A program made the position numbers and the translations under genes. The notes under the pieces were generated by a model. The model saw only the letters and a program-made list of their open reading frames with translations. It searched no databases and was not told where the DNA came from. Of a stretch of DNA of 64,000 bases, positions 15,968 through 24,917 are shown piece after piece; position 1 is the stretch's first letter; each line of letters starts with the position of its first letter. The DNA comes from JAIEOG01 sp964611895 (GTDB lineage: Bacteria; Bdellovibrionota; FAC87; UBA2466), in assembly GCA_964611895.1 (NCBI GenBank), contig CAZTDN010000014.1, positions 1 through 64,000 on the forward strand, given 5' to 3'.

Positions 15968-16591
15968 ATGGCATCCACTACTCTCAACTGGAAAACAGCA
16001 CTGGCTCAACTCAAAGCCGGCAACGAACGCTTTGTGTCAGGCATGCGTTCCACCGCCGCACTCACTGGCCACCTCAAAGTGAAGGAACTAGCCGAAAAGG
16101 GGCAGCAGCCGTTTGCAATCATTCTGAGTTGCTCCGACTCTCGGGTGCCGGCGGAGTTGCTCTTTGACGCGGGTTTTGGAGAGCTTTTCGTTATTCGAGT
16201 AGCGGGCAATGTGGTGCAACCCAGCCAGGTCGCAAGCATTGAATATGCCGCCAAGGTACTCGGCGCGCAGCTCTGCGTCGTGATGGGACACTCCAAATGT
16301 GGTGCCGTACAAGCTGCATTAGACACTGAACTGGGCAAGGGACCCGAGTTAGGTGCTAATATCGCCTTGCTCATTGATTTGATTCGCCCATCTGTCAAAA
16401 AATCTCTTCAACACAAGCACCCTCCCGAAGAGGTTCTGGATGAATGCATCAAACAAAATGCACATAATACGGCTGGAGAAATTTGGGAAAAGAGTCCGCT
16501 GCTTCGGGAGATGAAGCAACAGGATCGCTTTGAGATCGTCGAAGCGGTATTCGACTTGGAAACTGCGACAGTGAAGTTTGAAAATCGTTAG
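15968..16591 (+). CDS. beta-class carbonic anhydrase
   Basis: A 207-residue beta-carbonic anhydrase that interconverts CO2 and bicarbonate. The zinc site is complete: CSDSRVPAE (first Cys and the Asp-Arg dyad) and MGHSKCGAVQAA (His and second Cys). The N-terminus lacks a signal, so it is cytosolic. The start has AAGGGGA upstream. The next gene, a bestrophin, begins two bases after its stop, suggesting that the enzyme and a bicarbonate-permeable channel work together. Expression is probably under the divergent NhaR-like regulator. Confidence 0.95.
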   Translation: MASTTLNWKTALAQLKAGNERFVSGMRSTAALTGHLKVKELAEKGQQPFAIILSCSDSRVPAELLFDAGFGELFVIRVAGNVVQPSQVASIEYAAKVLGAQLCVVMGHSKCGAVQAALDTELGKGPELGANIALLIDLIRPSVKKSLQHKHPPEEVLDECIKQNAHNTAGEIWEKSPLLREMKQQDRFEIVEAVFDLETATVKFENR

Positions 16592-16592
16592 C

Positions 16593-17525
16593 ATGTCTTC
16601 TGAACTGACAAATCATGGGGAGCCAAAGTCTTTTCTCAAAACGGCTTTGGCTTGGAAGGGCTCTGTCACCCCACGTGTATTGCCCCGAGTGGGGATCACG
16701 GCAGCCTATTCTCTCATCGTGGTTTACATCACCGATTTGTTCCCGCATTTTTCCATTTCCATCACGCCATTTGAGTATTCGGGAGCAGTCCTTGGCCTCT
16801 TGCTTGTCGCGCGAGTCAACCAAGGCTTAGATCGTTGGTGGGAAGCCCGCAAAATCTGGGGAAGCATCGTCAACCAAAGCCGCAACCTGGCGATCATTGG
16901 CTACAACTACACACGTAAAAAAGACAAGCTGACCGAAGAGTTCCTGCGGTGGGTGGCTGCTTTTCCCCATGTGATGCGAGAATCCCTTCGCAATGAACGC
17001 GCCCTTGCTGAAACTCAGCAGCTGCTGGGCTCCGAAGAAACCAGGCGCATTCGAACGGCAGAACACATGCCGACTTATGTTGGGTTGCGACTGGCTGTTT
17101 TTTTGAGCGGATTGCGCGCGCAGGGACTGGATGATTTTTCATTCCAGAGAGCCGAAAGAGAGCGCGCCATTCTTATAGACAATATCGGCGCGTGTGAACG
17201 CATTCGCAACACACCCATGCCATTCGTCCTCGCGATCAAGACACGCCGATTCATTACACTGTTCCTGTTGCTCTTACCGTTCGCGCTAGTCGAGCGGGTC
17301 GAATGGCTCACCCCTTTTGTGGTGGCGTTGGCTGCCTACCCGCTGTTCTCTCTAGATGAAATGGGCGTCGAACTGCAAAACCCCTTTTCGCCGCGCAACT
17401 TGAGCCACTTACCGCTCGACGGAATCTGCAAAACGATTGAAGGCAACGTCTTGAGTATCGCTGGGGATTCCATTGAGAGGATTCGATCAACGACGTCCAA
17501 AGAGTCTAGACCAACCGCACTTTAA
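16593..17525 (+). CDS. bestrophin-family channel
   Basis: A 310-residue bestrophin (YneE-type) protein: four membrane segments, with GLLLVARVNQGLDRWWEARK and the family's WWEAR motif, and QNPFSPRNLSHLPLDGICKT near the end (the usual NPFG/DxxDLPL-like segment). Bestrophins are pentameric anion channels, and some carry bicarbonate. It starts one base after the carbonic anhydrase stop, so the two form one operon. A role in bicarbonate or pH balance is inferred from this pairing. The 3' end overlaps the convergent gene by 39 bases. Confidence 0.88.
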   Translation: MSSELTNHGEPKSFLKTALAWKGSVTPRVLPRVGITAAYSLIVVYITDLFPHFSISITPFEYSGAVLGLLLVARVNQGLDRWWEARKIWGSIVNQSRNLAIIGYNYTRKKDKLTEEFLRWVAAFPHVMRESLRNERALAETQQLLGSEETRRIRTAEHMPTYVGLRLAVFLSGLRAQGLDDFSFQRAERERAILIDNIGACERIRNTPMPFVLAIKTRRFITLFLLLLPFALVERVEWLTPFVVALAAYPLFSLDEMGVELQNPFSPRNLSHLPLDGICKTIEGNVLSIAGDSIERIRSTTSKESRPTAL

Positions 17526-18509
17526 ACTTTGAAACAGGGCATTTTTCTGAAGCGGGGGCTTCTTGGATGCCTCGGGCTTTGGTTTTTCGAGATCGATCAA
17601 GGCTTGAATTCCCCTCCGATAAGGGCTGTCTCCCTCAGCAACCAACTGGATCATCTGCTCAGCGAGGGGGAAAGCTCGAGAGCGGGGAACATTCCAAACC
17701 ACCCCAAAGTACGCGGCTTCGCCGAGCTTGGAGTTAGGTTCTTTTAAAGCAAGCTGCCAAAGGTAATCGATGTCGTCTTCGTTTCGAATACCAGTACCAG
17801 CAAACAACGCGATACGTGTTTTCTCCGGAAGCTTCTCATCCCGAATGTGCGACCGGACCCCTAATACAATTGGATGATCCGCATCAAGTTCAGAGCGAAG
17901 TATTTCGATCCACCGTGAAGCGTTTTCGTCTCCCAAAACCGAATCCACTACCGCCTGGACCACTGTTGGATCTTTAATCGCCTCGAGCCGGGGAGCTGCT
18001 GCGCCCCGCCCCCGAGACTCCTCAAGAATTTGTGGGAGAATACGCTGGATCAAGTCCGCATCGCTAACCGCTCTAGGGTCGGTTAGAAATCGTTTGAGCT
18101 CCTGTCTAGGCGGATACTTCAACCTGTCTTCTACTTCTCCCGCAAACGTCGTAGGCGCTCCCCTCACTAGAACAGAGAGTTTTTCTCCATGTGGATCAAT
18201 CCCCCGGAGTATAGAGGCTGCGTTGTCATAGGGATTGCGGAACAAATGGATTGCAAAGCGCAGTCCTAGTTCAGGTGGCAGCGCTGCCAAGTCATGGGCC
18301 AAATCCGGCACTGATAATGTAGAATGCTTGTCAATGAAACGGCTGATTTTCTGCCAGGACGCGACGGTCAGCGCGCCCTCGTGAAACTCAAGCTGCGAGA
18401 CATTAAAGTTCGGGTCTTCGGCCGCTGCCTTGAGCAACTCTTCTTGTGTCCCGGCAAACCCCAGACCACCGACAAAAATCCCAAAACCGAAGATAATGCG
18501 AAGAATCAT
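17487..18509 (-). CDS. exported helical-repeat protein of unknown function
   Basis: A 340-residue protein with a signal peptide (MILRIIFGFGIFVGGLGFAG) and an all-helical body with HEAT-like character (pairs of helices such as LAHDLAALPPELGLRFAIHL and DIDYLWQLALKEPNSKLGEA). The start at 18509 has AAGGAG five bases upstream. No family is recognised; relatives are probably limited to this group of bacteria. It converges with and overlaps the bestrophin gene end. Confidence 0.65.
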   Translation of the reverse strand: MILRIIFGFGIFVGGLGFAGTQEELLKAAAEDPNFNVSQLEFHEGALTVASWQKISRFIDKHSTLSVPDLAHDLAALPPELGLRFAIHLFRNPYDNAASILRGIDPHGEKLSVLVRGAPTTFAGEVEDRLKYPPRQELKRFLTDPRAVSDADLIQRILPQILEESRGRGAAAPRLEAIKDPTVVQAVVDSVLGDENASRWIEILRSELDADHPIVLGVRSHIRDEKLPEKTRIALFAGTGIRNEDDIDYLWQLALKEPNSKLGEAAYFGVVWNVPRSRAFPLAEQMIQLVAEGDSPYRRGIQALIDLEKPKPEASKKPPLQKNALFQSLKCGWSRLFGRR

Positions 18510-18685
18510 AGTGCTCCTTGAATCAAAGCCCAGCCGATTCCGCTGAACTTCCGGTGCCCCGAGGTTCCAAGGCATTAAGCATAGCCTTTGGGTGTGCCCT
18601 CAGTCCAGCTTGCTAGTTTTCGCTGGCCTTTTCTAACTGGAATCCTTAGTGTCACCGACGGTTTTAGAAAAAGGAGGGGATAAAT

Positions 18686-19372
18686 ATGAAAGCAATTAAA
18701 GTAATGCTCTTGGCTTCACTGGTTACGCCGATGGCTTGGCCTAGTACCTATAATGAGAGTTTTGACGAACGTTTCAACGACTCTCAGAAAAAATTTCTCT
18801 ACACTGCCATCCAAAAAGCCTACACAGGGCTTTTTGCAGACCGACAGGTTTTTAATTGTGTGTATCGAAACGCAAACCGCGAAATGGTCGATACAGATTC
18901 ACTAGTTCGAATCTATGGTGAAAGTGGCAGAAGTTTAGCGGGAACACTCTGGGATCGGCAATTCAACGTATTCAGCACATTTGTAGCGGCGAACAACATC
19001 CTGCCAGACATTCATATCGGGTACTTTAGCGACGCCGATACTTTTGCTGGTGGTTACGCCAACTATGGCAAGGTTTATACGTCTAAAGCTTCTAACGGAA
19101 ATTTCCAATGGAATGGTAAATTTGAAATCACGATCAACTCAGCCAAACTGCAAGGAAGCCAGTCCATTGCCTCCTGGGCGGGTTTGATTGCGCACGAAAT
19201 GCTGCACAACTTAAGCAATGCACACCCCAGCCCCAAGGACGTCGGGCTAGAGCAAGCCTACACCCGAAATCTCGTGATCAATTCGGTCCAGTCTTGCGTA
19301 CAAGCAGCGGCGGATGGGTACCCCAATGTCCACGCTCCCGAAATGCGCTGCGGTGGCCGCGTCCCAGAGTAA
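18686..19372 (+). CDS. exported zinc metalloprotease-like protein
   Basis: A 228-residue protein with a signal peptide (MKAIKVMLLASLVTPMAWPS). Residues about 171-181 are HEMLHNLSNAH, an exact HExxHxxxxxH zinc motif as in metzincin-type proteases, preceded by a helix (SWAGLIA). Three cysteines are present in the mature part. The start is supported by AAGGAGG. The overall family is not recognised, and the short length suggests a minimal catalytic domain. It would act in the periplasm or outside the cell. Confidence 0.7.
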   Translation: MKAIKVMLLASLVTPMAWPSTYNESFDERFNDSQKKFLYTAIQKAYTGLFADRQVFNCVYRNANREMVDTDSLVRIYGESGRSLAGTLWDRQFNVFSTFVAANNILPDIHIGYFSDADTFAGGYANYGKVYTSKASNGNFQWNGKFEITINSAKLQGSQSIASWAGLIAHEMLHNLSNAHPSPKDVGLEQAYTRNLVINSVQSCVQAAADGYPNVHAPEMRCGGRVPE

Positions 19373-19380
19373 AGAATAGC

Positions 19381-19418
19381 GTGCCCGGTTGTTGTCCGTC
19401 GAAAATAAACCGGGCACC
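19381..19418. terminator. hairpin between convergent genes
   Basis: GTGCCCGGTT and AACCGGGCAC pair exactly across a 17-base loop between the ends of two convergent genes. No T-run follows on either strand, so termination activity is uncertain. Confidence 0.5.
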
Positions 19419-19423
19419 TCATT

Positions 19424-19870
19424 CTAGTCGCAGGCAGTTTTTGTGAGGTCGTACTCGACGTTCGGCCCCGAATCTCCCACCAAGGCTATTTTCAAAGTAT
19501 CTTTATCCAACTCATATATCACTTGTTTAGGGAATGGATTGGCAGGATTTTCAAAGACGAGCTTTTTTGAGTTGGATGCGCCCCCATCGAGGGTAAATGG
19601 AGGCATTTCTTTCCCATTAATGAACGCAGTATAAGTCGTCTTTTTAGAAGCAATTTCAATCTTTAGAAACTCAAAATCCGTCGCCTTCGCTTTGCTTACG
19701 GTTTTGGAAGTTCCCAACATCATATCCCCAGCAGACCCACTCCAGCGCTCTTCGACTTCCGCTCCATCAACGATTCCCTTCCAACAGCCTGTCAACAGTT
19801 CAGGCCCCGTCGCAAAGACACTTCCATTCAACACCAAACCAAACAACGCGATTGCAAATGACTTAGGCAT
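19424..19870 (-). CDS. exported DUF6265 family protein
   Basis: A 148-residue protein with a signal peptide ending SVFA and a lipocalin-like DUF6265 domain: LLTGCWKG, EERWSGSAGDMMLGTSKTV and LVFENPANPFPKQVIYEL are family hallmarks. These proteins are small beta-barrels of unknown function in the periplasm. The start at 19870 has AAGGAGG upstream. It lies 25 bases after the AraC-type gene on the same strand and could be part of its transcript. Confidence 0.85.
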   Translation of the reverse strand: MPKSFAIALFGLVLNGSVFATGPELLTGCWKGIVDGAEVEERWSGSAGDMMLGTSKTVSKAKATDFEFLKIEIASKKTTYTAFINGKEMPPFTLDGGASNSKKLVFENPANPFPKQVIYELDKDTLKIALVGDSGPNVEYDLTKTACD

Positions 19871-19895
19871 GTGCGCCTCCTTTTTCCCCAGCCTA

Positions 19896-20741
19896 TTAAA
19901 ACTTTGAGGTTTCGGATTGTACAAATGCGACATCCTCATCCCCTGCTAGAAAAGCCGTGATTTTTGTAGCCCTACCCCTATGCGCAAGCGGGGCAACCCC
20001 TGCAAAAGCTTTGAACTCCCTGATGAGGTGCGATTGATCGTAGTAGCCGCAATCCAATCCGGCATCCAACAGACGTACCCCGGGTTGTTTCAGCGCACTG
20101 AGAAAACGTTGAAACCGAACCACCTTGCAGAAGGTTTTTGGACTGACCCCGACTTGGTGTTTGAATAGGCGTTCCAATTGCCTCCGACTCAAACCATGCC
20201 GCGCCGCCAACTCAGCTGCACGCGTATGTCCCCCTCTCTCCTCAATTTCATTTATCAGGGGAGCCAAGTCAAAGAGCGGCCTGTACCCAAGCCGCTTTTC
20301 AAAAAAACTGACCAGGTATTTGATCCGTTGGTCATTGTTCTGAGCATCGCCAAGAACTTGCTCGATAAGATCTCGGGTAAGATGGCCCGCAACCGAGGAC
20401 AATTCCGTGACTCTCCCTGTCAATTCAGATTGGGGGAAGCCAAAAAACTGGGAAACTCCCGCTGGCCGAAAACGCACCGACAGCATGCTCGCAGCTGCGT
20501 GTGTTTTGAGAACAATGGAAGCTTCCAACTGCCCCGCGAACAGAGCCCGGCCTTGCTCCACAAAATGCCCCTGGCTATCTTGGAGCAGGGGCGGTTTACC
20601 ATAGTGAAAAATCATTTCTGCTCGGCCGTCCGGCAAGACATGGTCTAACTGAGGCTCGGCGGTGGGTGCTAACTCCAAAAACCAAAAGCACTCGATATAC
20701 GCAGAAAGACTCGCAGGTGGGGCAACGCGGCCATAAAGCAT
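19896..20741 (-). CDS. AraC-family regulator with DUF6597 N-terminus
   Basis: A 281-residue regulator. The N-terminal DUF6597-type sensor (YIECFWFLEL, HVLPDGRAEMIFHYG) is followed by an AraC DNA-binding domain at about residues 165-260 (HTRAAELAARHGLSRRQLER, then LLDAGLDCGYYDQSHLIREF). It begins 16 bases after the Ada-type zinc protein gene, so the two are probably co-transcribed. Effector unknown. A TATAAT lies only about six bases before its ATG. Confidence 0.9.
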   Translation of the reverse strand: MLYGRVAPPASLSAYIECFWFLELAPTAEPQLDHVLPDGRAEMIFHYGKPPLLQDSQGHFVEQGRALFAGQLEASIVLKTHAAASMLSVRFRPAGVSQFFGFPQSELTGRVTELSSVAGHLTRDLIEQVLGDAQNNDQRIKYLVSFFEKRLGYRPLFDLAPLINEIEERGGHTRAAELAARHGLSRRQLERLFKHQVGVSPKTFCKVVRFQRFLSALKQPGVRLLDAGLDCGYYDQSHLIREFKAFAGVAPLAHRGRATKITAFLAGDEDVAFVQSETSKF

Positions 20742-20757
20742 TCCAGAATTATAGACG

Positions 20758-21099
20758 CTACTCTACGTTCGTGCCTAGCCGATCGCGCGAACAAATTCTG
20801 CAAGGCCGAAAACCCGCTGCGAGTGCGTCCTCTTCAGAAGCGAAGAATACCCGATACTTTTTGTAGTGGCCTCGCGCCAAGTGTCTCAAGGCTGAAGGGC
20901 AGTCCAACTTTCCATATATCTTGCGACTTCCTCTCCAATAGCCTCCCCAAAGGCCTGGAGTTGTCGATTCGTACGTCTTTAGATCAGGACCAAGAAGGTG
21001 ATAGATCTTCTGACTAGTCCCCTGGGAATAGGCCTTACCAACACACAAACCTAGTTCTAAAAAAAGACCCGCCAAAACTTTCTGTTTGCTGTGCTTCAA
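20758..21099 (-). CDS. stand-alone Ada-type metal-binding domain protein
   Basis: A 113-residue protein whose second half, YGKLDCPSALRHLARGHYKK then RVFFASEEDALAAGFRPCRI, matches stand-alone proteins with the zinc domain of Ada (the domain that accepts methyl groups from DNA phosphotriesters). Only three of the four usual zinc cysteines are evident. The N-terminal segment is weakly hydrophobic. The gene is followed 16 bases later by an AraC-family regulator, an arrangement that recalls the two parts of Ada. A DNA-repair role is possible but unproven. Confidence 0.75.
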   Translation of the reverse strand: MKHSKQKVLAGLFLELGLCVGKAYSQGTSQKIYHLLGPDLKTYESTTPGLWGGYWRGSRKIYGKLDCPSALRHLARGHYKKYRVFFASEEDALAAGFRPCRICSRDRLGTNVE

Positions 21100-21168
21100 T
21101 CCCGAACCCTCGCCACGCTGTATAGCGCAGTTTTTTAAGATTTGCCATTAACCACAATACGAACGATC

Positions 21169-23469
21169 ATGAGCTCTCCCATGGCGATTCTAGCCCGGCA
21201 TTGTTTCCTTTTTTTTGCACTGATCAGCCTCACGGGCTTCCATGGTTGCGTGAATGAAAAAGTCCATCAGCAAAGCGTTGCAGCTCTAGCTGGCATGCGT
21301 ATCGCCCACGTCGATACTCGCGCGGGCACCGGTGGCACGTTTTGGGTCGCAGGACATAATTCTCCCGCCGTACAAGTTCCCTGGGGAATGCTGAAACTTG
21401 GCCCCGACACGCTGTCCATCGGCAAGCACTTCGGAAAGTCTGGCTACCACTACGGTGACGTAAACATAAAGGGGTTTTCGCATACGCGTTTGGTGGGAGC
21501 CGATGTCTATGAAGGCGGCATTCTACGTGCTTTCCCCTCAAACACTGCCCTGTCTTTCACCGAAGCTTCTGACTATTTGCCCAGTTTTTCACACCGCAAT
21601 GAAGTCGCCGTACCTGGATACTATTCCGTGGAATTTGACTCCGGAGGCATTCAAGCCGAGCTGGCAGCAACTGCGAGGGTGGGACTGCACCGATATACGT
21701 TCACCCAGACGACAAATCCGGTTGTGTACATCGACCTTACGGGACACTTAAGCCGCTTTGGCACCGTGAAATCCATCGTGACTTCGGTCAATGGCGGCAA
21801 AGATCAAATTTCTGGAGAGCTGGTCTTGCGGGACGATTTTTCGAGCCGGTACGGAGGGTTAAAGACCTACTTTGAAATTCGATTACCAGTGGCCGCAACT
21901 TCTTACCGATTTCTTACCAATACGGGAGAGAGTGCGTCCGTTCCCTCCGGAGATCCTGCCACCGTTTTTTTGGAACTCCAGTTCGCATCTGTTTCACAGG
22001 TAGAAATGCGCGTAGCGCTGTCCTATGTCAGTGCGGCCGGGGCCGTTTCGAACTTGGTGAACGAAGCCCCCATTGGGGGTGTGGCTTTTGACGACGTCGT
22101 CACTAGCACCCAGACGACCTGGGAAAACTTTCTTGGACGCGCCGTCGCCACCACATCGGTGACGGCAGATCTGCAAAAATTTTACACTGCCCTGTACAAC
22201 AGCGCCCGCATGCCGACGATCATGGGTGACTATGACGCTGCCCAGAACGAAAACTACACTGGGTTTGACGGAGCAGCGCATACTACGACCGGATTTTCTT
22301 ACTACTCGGACTTTTCACTCTGGGACACCTTTAGAACAGTACACCCACTCTACCTCTTGATCGCTCGGACTGAGCAAGATCATATGCTGCGGTCGCTGCT
22401 GCGCATGGCGCAGGAGAGCGGAAGGTTTCCCCGCTGGGCGGCCGGTGGAGGCCATGCGGATTCTATGCTGGGCTTTCCGGCGGCCATCACACTGGCGGAG
22501 AGCTACCTCAAAGGATTGACCGCCTTTGGCGCTGCCGCCGCCTATACCTTGATCACGCAACAAGCTTCCGCGGCGAGCTCCCTCGATGGTCGAGAGTGCT
22601 TTGATGCCTACCTAACCTACGGGTATTGTCCTTTCGATGCGATGTCCCACTCCGTGAGCTATACATTGGAGTATGCGTACGCGGATTCTGCTTTGTCGAG
22701 TTGGGCGGATGCGCTTGGAAATGCGGCAGATGCCGACACTTTTTCCTCACGCGCATTGAGTTACGCAAACCTTTGGAACTCCGAGTCCCAGGCATTTCTT
22801 CCTAAGAACCGCGCAGGGAGTTTTATGAATAACTGCCGACTCGACGAGCTGGCATATATTGGATTTAACCCCTGCTCCAAGCACTTTATCGAGGGCAGCG
22901 CTGCTCAATACCGTTGGTATGTCCCTCAATCGCCCTCCGGGCTCGTCGCGCAGTTTACAGCTGGTGCCCTAGAACTACTCGAGACTTTTTTTGAAAGAGC
23001 ACCCGCAGCGATCGCCACGCCCTTTCCCAGTGGGTACTACTGGCATGGAAACGAACAAAACTTAGCGTCCGTGATTTTTTTCAACCACTTGGATAGACCC
23101 GACCGCACGCAGTACTGGAACGATTGGATTCGGCGCACAAAGTACGACACAACATCCGTAGGTATCGACGGAAATGACGATGGCGGTTCGCTGTCTTCTT
23201 GGTTTGTGCTATCGGCAGCAGGGTTTTTGCCCGTGGCCGGAACGGACCGTTACGAAATCGTTTCCCCGCTCTTCGAAAGCCTTACACTCGACATTGCCGG
23301 CAATTCGTTGGTGATTACTAGCACCGGGGCCAGCACGGGCAAAAAGTACGTTCGCGGAGCTACTCTCAACGGGACACCTCTGCCCAACCCTCGATTTACC
23401 CATTCTCAAATCGCTACGGGCGGAACTTTGGTGTTTAATATGTCGGAAACCCCGGGAGCTTGGCAGTGA
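21169..23469 (+). CDS. GH92 family glycosidase (alpha-mannosidase type), lipoprotein
   Basis: A 766-residue protein. LISLTGFHGC is a lipobox, so it is anchored in the envelope. The GH92 features are clear: VDTRAGTGGTFWVAGHNSP, GFSHTRLVGADVYEG, the HGNEQN segment and GIDGNDDGGSLSSWFVLSAA followed by GFLPV. In the family the GNE and GNDD motifs carry the catalytic acid and base. GH92 enzymes are calcium-dependent exo-alpha-mannosidases, often used on glycoproteins. The ATG at 21169 is preferred, with an ATG at 21181 possible. The stop overlaps the start of the next gene (GTGA). Confidence 0.9.
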   Translation: MSSPMAILARHCFLFFALISLTGFHGCVNEKVHQQSVAALAGMRIAHVDTRAGTGGTFWVAGHNSPAVQVPWGMLKLGPDTLSIGKHFGKSGYHYGDVNIKGFSHTRLVGADVYEGGILRAFPSNTALSFTEASDYLPSFSHRNEVAVPGYYSVEFDSGGIQAELAATARVGLHRYTFTQTTNPVVYIDLTGHLSRFGTVKSIVTSVNGGKDQISGELVLRDDFSSRYGGLKTYFEIRLPVAATSYRFLTNTGESASVPSGDPATVFLELQFASVSQVEMRVALSYVSAAGAVSNLVNEAPIGGVAFDDVVTSTQTTWENFLGRAVATTSVTADLQKFYTALYNSARMPTIMGDYDAAQNENYTGFDGAAHTTTGFSYYSDFSLWDTFRTVHPLYLLIARTEQDHMLRSLLRMAQESGRFPRWAAGGGHADSMLGFPAAITLAESYLKGLTAFGAAAAYTLITQQASAASSLDGRECFDAYLTYGYCPFDAMSHSVSYTLEYAYADSALSSWADALGNAADADTFSSRALSYANLWNSESQAFLPKNRAGSFMNNCRLDELAYIGFNPCSKHFIEGSAAQYRWYVPQSPSGLVAQFTAGALELLETFFERAPAAIATPFPSGYYWHGNEQNLASVIFFNHLDRPDRTQYWNDWIRRTKYDTTSVGIDGNDDGGSLSSWFVLSAAGFLPVAGTDRYEIVSPLFESLTLDIAGNSLVITSTGASTGKKYVRGATLNGTPLPNPRFTHSQIATGGTLVFNMSETPGAWQ

Positions 23470-24188
23470 GAACCTTGATCTTTGTCGCTCTATTTTGTGG
23501 TTTTTCGGCGCTTGGTGAGGAGTCACTAGAGTCGGTAGGTTCCACACCCACCACCTCTACTCGAGCGGAATTGCAATTCGGATTTCCTGGTTTCTTTTCG
23601 TTGCGCCTCGATCGCCCGGTTCACCCTCGTTGGCGTGTCGGCATGGGGGTTGGATTGATCCCCACGTTTTTGGTGACGCCTTTTTTTAGACCCACCCTGA
23701 CTCAAGACATCAGTGACGACTACAACATCGTCTTTGATCCGTCTGTGAATGCACTCTCTGCTGGATTTTATACTGAGTGGCAGCCTTTTTCTGGGCCGAG
23801 TTTTTTGCGACTTGAGCTTTTGGCAAATATTTTTGTCGCGTCGGCAAGTTCCTACGTCGTCAGCAAATCCACCCAAGAAAAAGCCCCTTATTTGAATCTT
23901 GATATCAGCGCTATATTGCCGCGTTTGGTTTTGACCTATGGCACGCGTCTTTCAAAAGGAGAAAGCTGGGACTTATTGGGTGGCGTGGGAATCACCTTGC
24001 TGATTACCAAGCAAGTCGTTGTGCAAAACAGCGGCGCTGCGGCAGCCTACTTTGAAGCCGTTCCCACCTCTCGAGCTTCGATCCAAGACGGCATGAGCCA
24101 AGCCGAAACTGAGATTCGCTCCATTTTGTCCAACACCCTAGCGGGCGCTAACCTTTTGCCGGCGCTTTGGATTTCGGCAACCTGGTAA
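23466..24188 (+). CDS. outer-membrane beta-barrel-like protein
   Basis: A 240-residue exported protein: signal peptide MRTLIFVALFCGFSALG, then a series of amphipathic strands (FFSLRLDRPVHPRWRVGMGV, LILTYGTRLSKGE-like) ending LPALWISATW with a terminal aromatic, typical of outer-membrane barrels. It starts at a GTG that overlaps the GH92 stop by four bases, so its translation is coupled to the glycosidase. It may form the pore or surface partner of that enzyme. No specific family. Confidence 0.68.
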   Translation: MRTLIFVALFCGFSALGEESLESVGSTPTTSTRAELQFGFPGFFSLRLDRPVHPRWRVGMGVGLIPTFLVTPFFRPTLTQDISDDYNIVFDPSVNALSAGFYTEWQPFSGPSFLRLELLANIFVASASSYVVSKSTQEKAPYLNLDISAILPRLVLTYGTRLSKGESWDLLGGVGITLLITKQVVVQNSGAAAAYFEAVPTSRASIQDGMSQAETEIRSILSNTLAGANLLPALWISATW

Positions 24189-24794
24189 CTACCACTTGAA
24201 CAAAAGCGAGACGTTTTGCACAAACGGAGCTTGAAAAGAAATCGAACGCGTCGAGATGAGCGCTGTGGCGTGCAAGCCTAATGCGAGCGATTCTGTCACC
24301 CAGTACCGGGATCCTAAAGCGAGCACGAAAAATACGGGGTGTAACGCAGGTGCCGAATTAAAGTACCTGGAGTCCCAAGCACCGGGGGTGGCATTGGCAA
24401 GAAAGAATTGCGCATTAAAAAAGGGCTCCCAAGCCCCCCAAAGCCCACTCAGAGAATGCCCCAGAAAATAAGACAGTGCGCCGCCGGCATAAACAGCTCC
24501 AAGCTCGACTCCTGCCGAAAAAGGGTCACCAACAAAGTAGGCATTTTGCGCAGCTAACGTAAGAGTAGACGCTTCGGTATAAGCCGCTAAATTCCAGCGC
24601 GGAGAAAGTCCGTAACGAACCCTAGCGATAGGCACCAAGACATAATTGCTTCGGTCGTTTTGGTAGCCGCTCCACTGCATGCCGCCTTCCCACTGGCCCT
24701 CACCCACAGGCCTAGCAGGCCCTCCTTGGCTCAGTGGCGCAATCGCGCAGGAACACAAAAAAAACGAGACTAGGAAAAGTACCCCTATGCGCAC
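24189..24794 (-). CDS. lipoprotein with beta-barrel-like body
   Basis: A 201-residue protein. From a GTG at 24794 the product begins VRIGVLFLVSFFLCSC, a lipobox. The rest consists of glycine- and aromatic-rich alternating strands (LVPIARVRYGLSPRWNLAAY, LALGSRYWVTESLALGLHAT) ending in LLFKW, like a small outer-membrane barrel. A longer reading from 24965 would overlap the leader of the divergent kinase-like gene and would lack the signal. It converges with the barrel gene at 23466-24188, with no gap. Function unknown. Confidence 0.6.
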   Translation of the reverse strand: MRIGVLFLVSFFLCSCAIAPLSQGGPARPVGEGQWEGGMQWSGYQNDRSNYVLVPIARVRYGLSPRWNLAAYTEASTLTLAAQNAYFVGDPFSAGVELGAVYAGGALSYFLGHSLSGLWGAWEPFFNAQFFLANATPGAWDSRYFNSAPALHPVFFVLALGSRYWVTESLALGLHATALISTRSISFQAPFVQNVSLLFKW

Positions 24795-24917
24795 AGTAAC
24801 GGCATCGTACCCACATTCCGGGCAGTGGACTAGTCGAAAGAGAAGGCCACGCCAGTGCTCACCCGGGCCGCTCCGCAGAAGAAACTTTGGATCGAAGCTG
24901 CTAAGATAGTTAACTTG

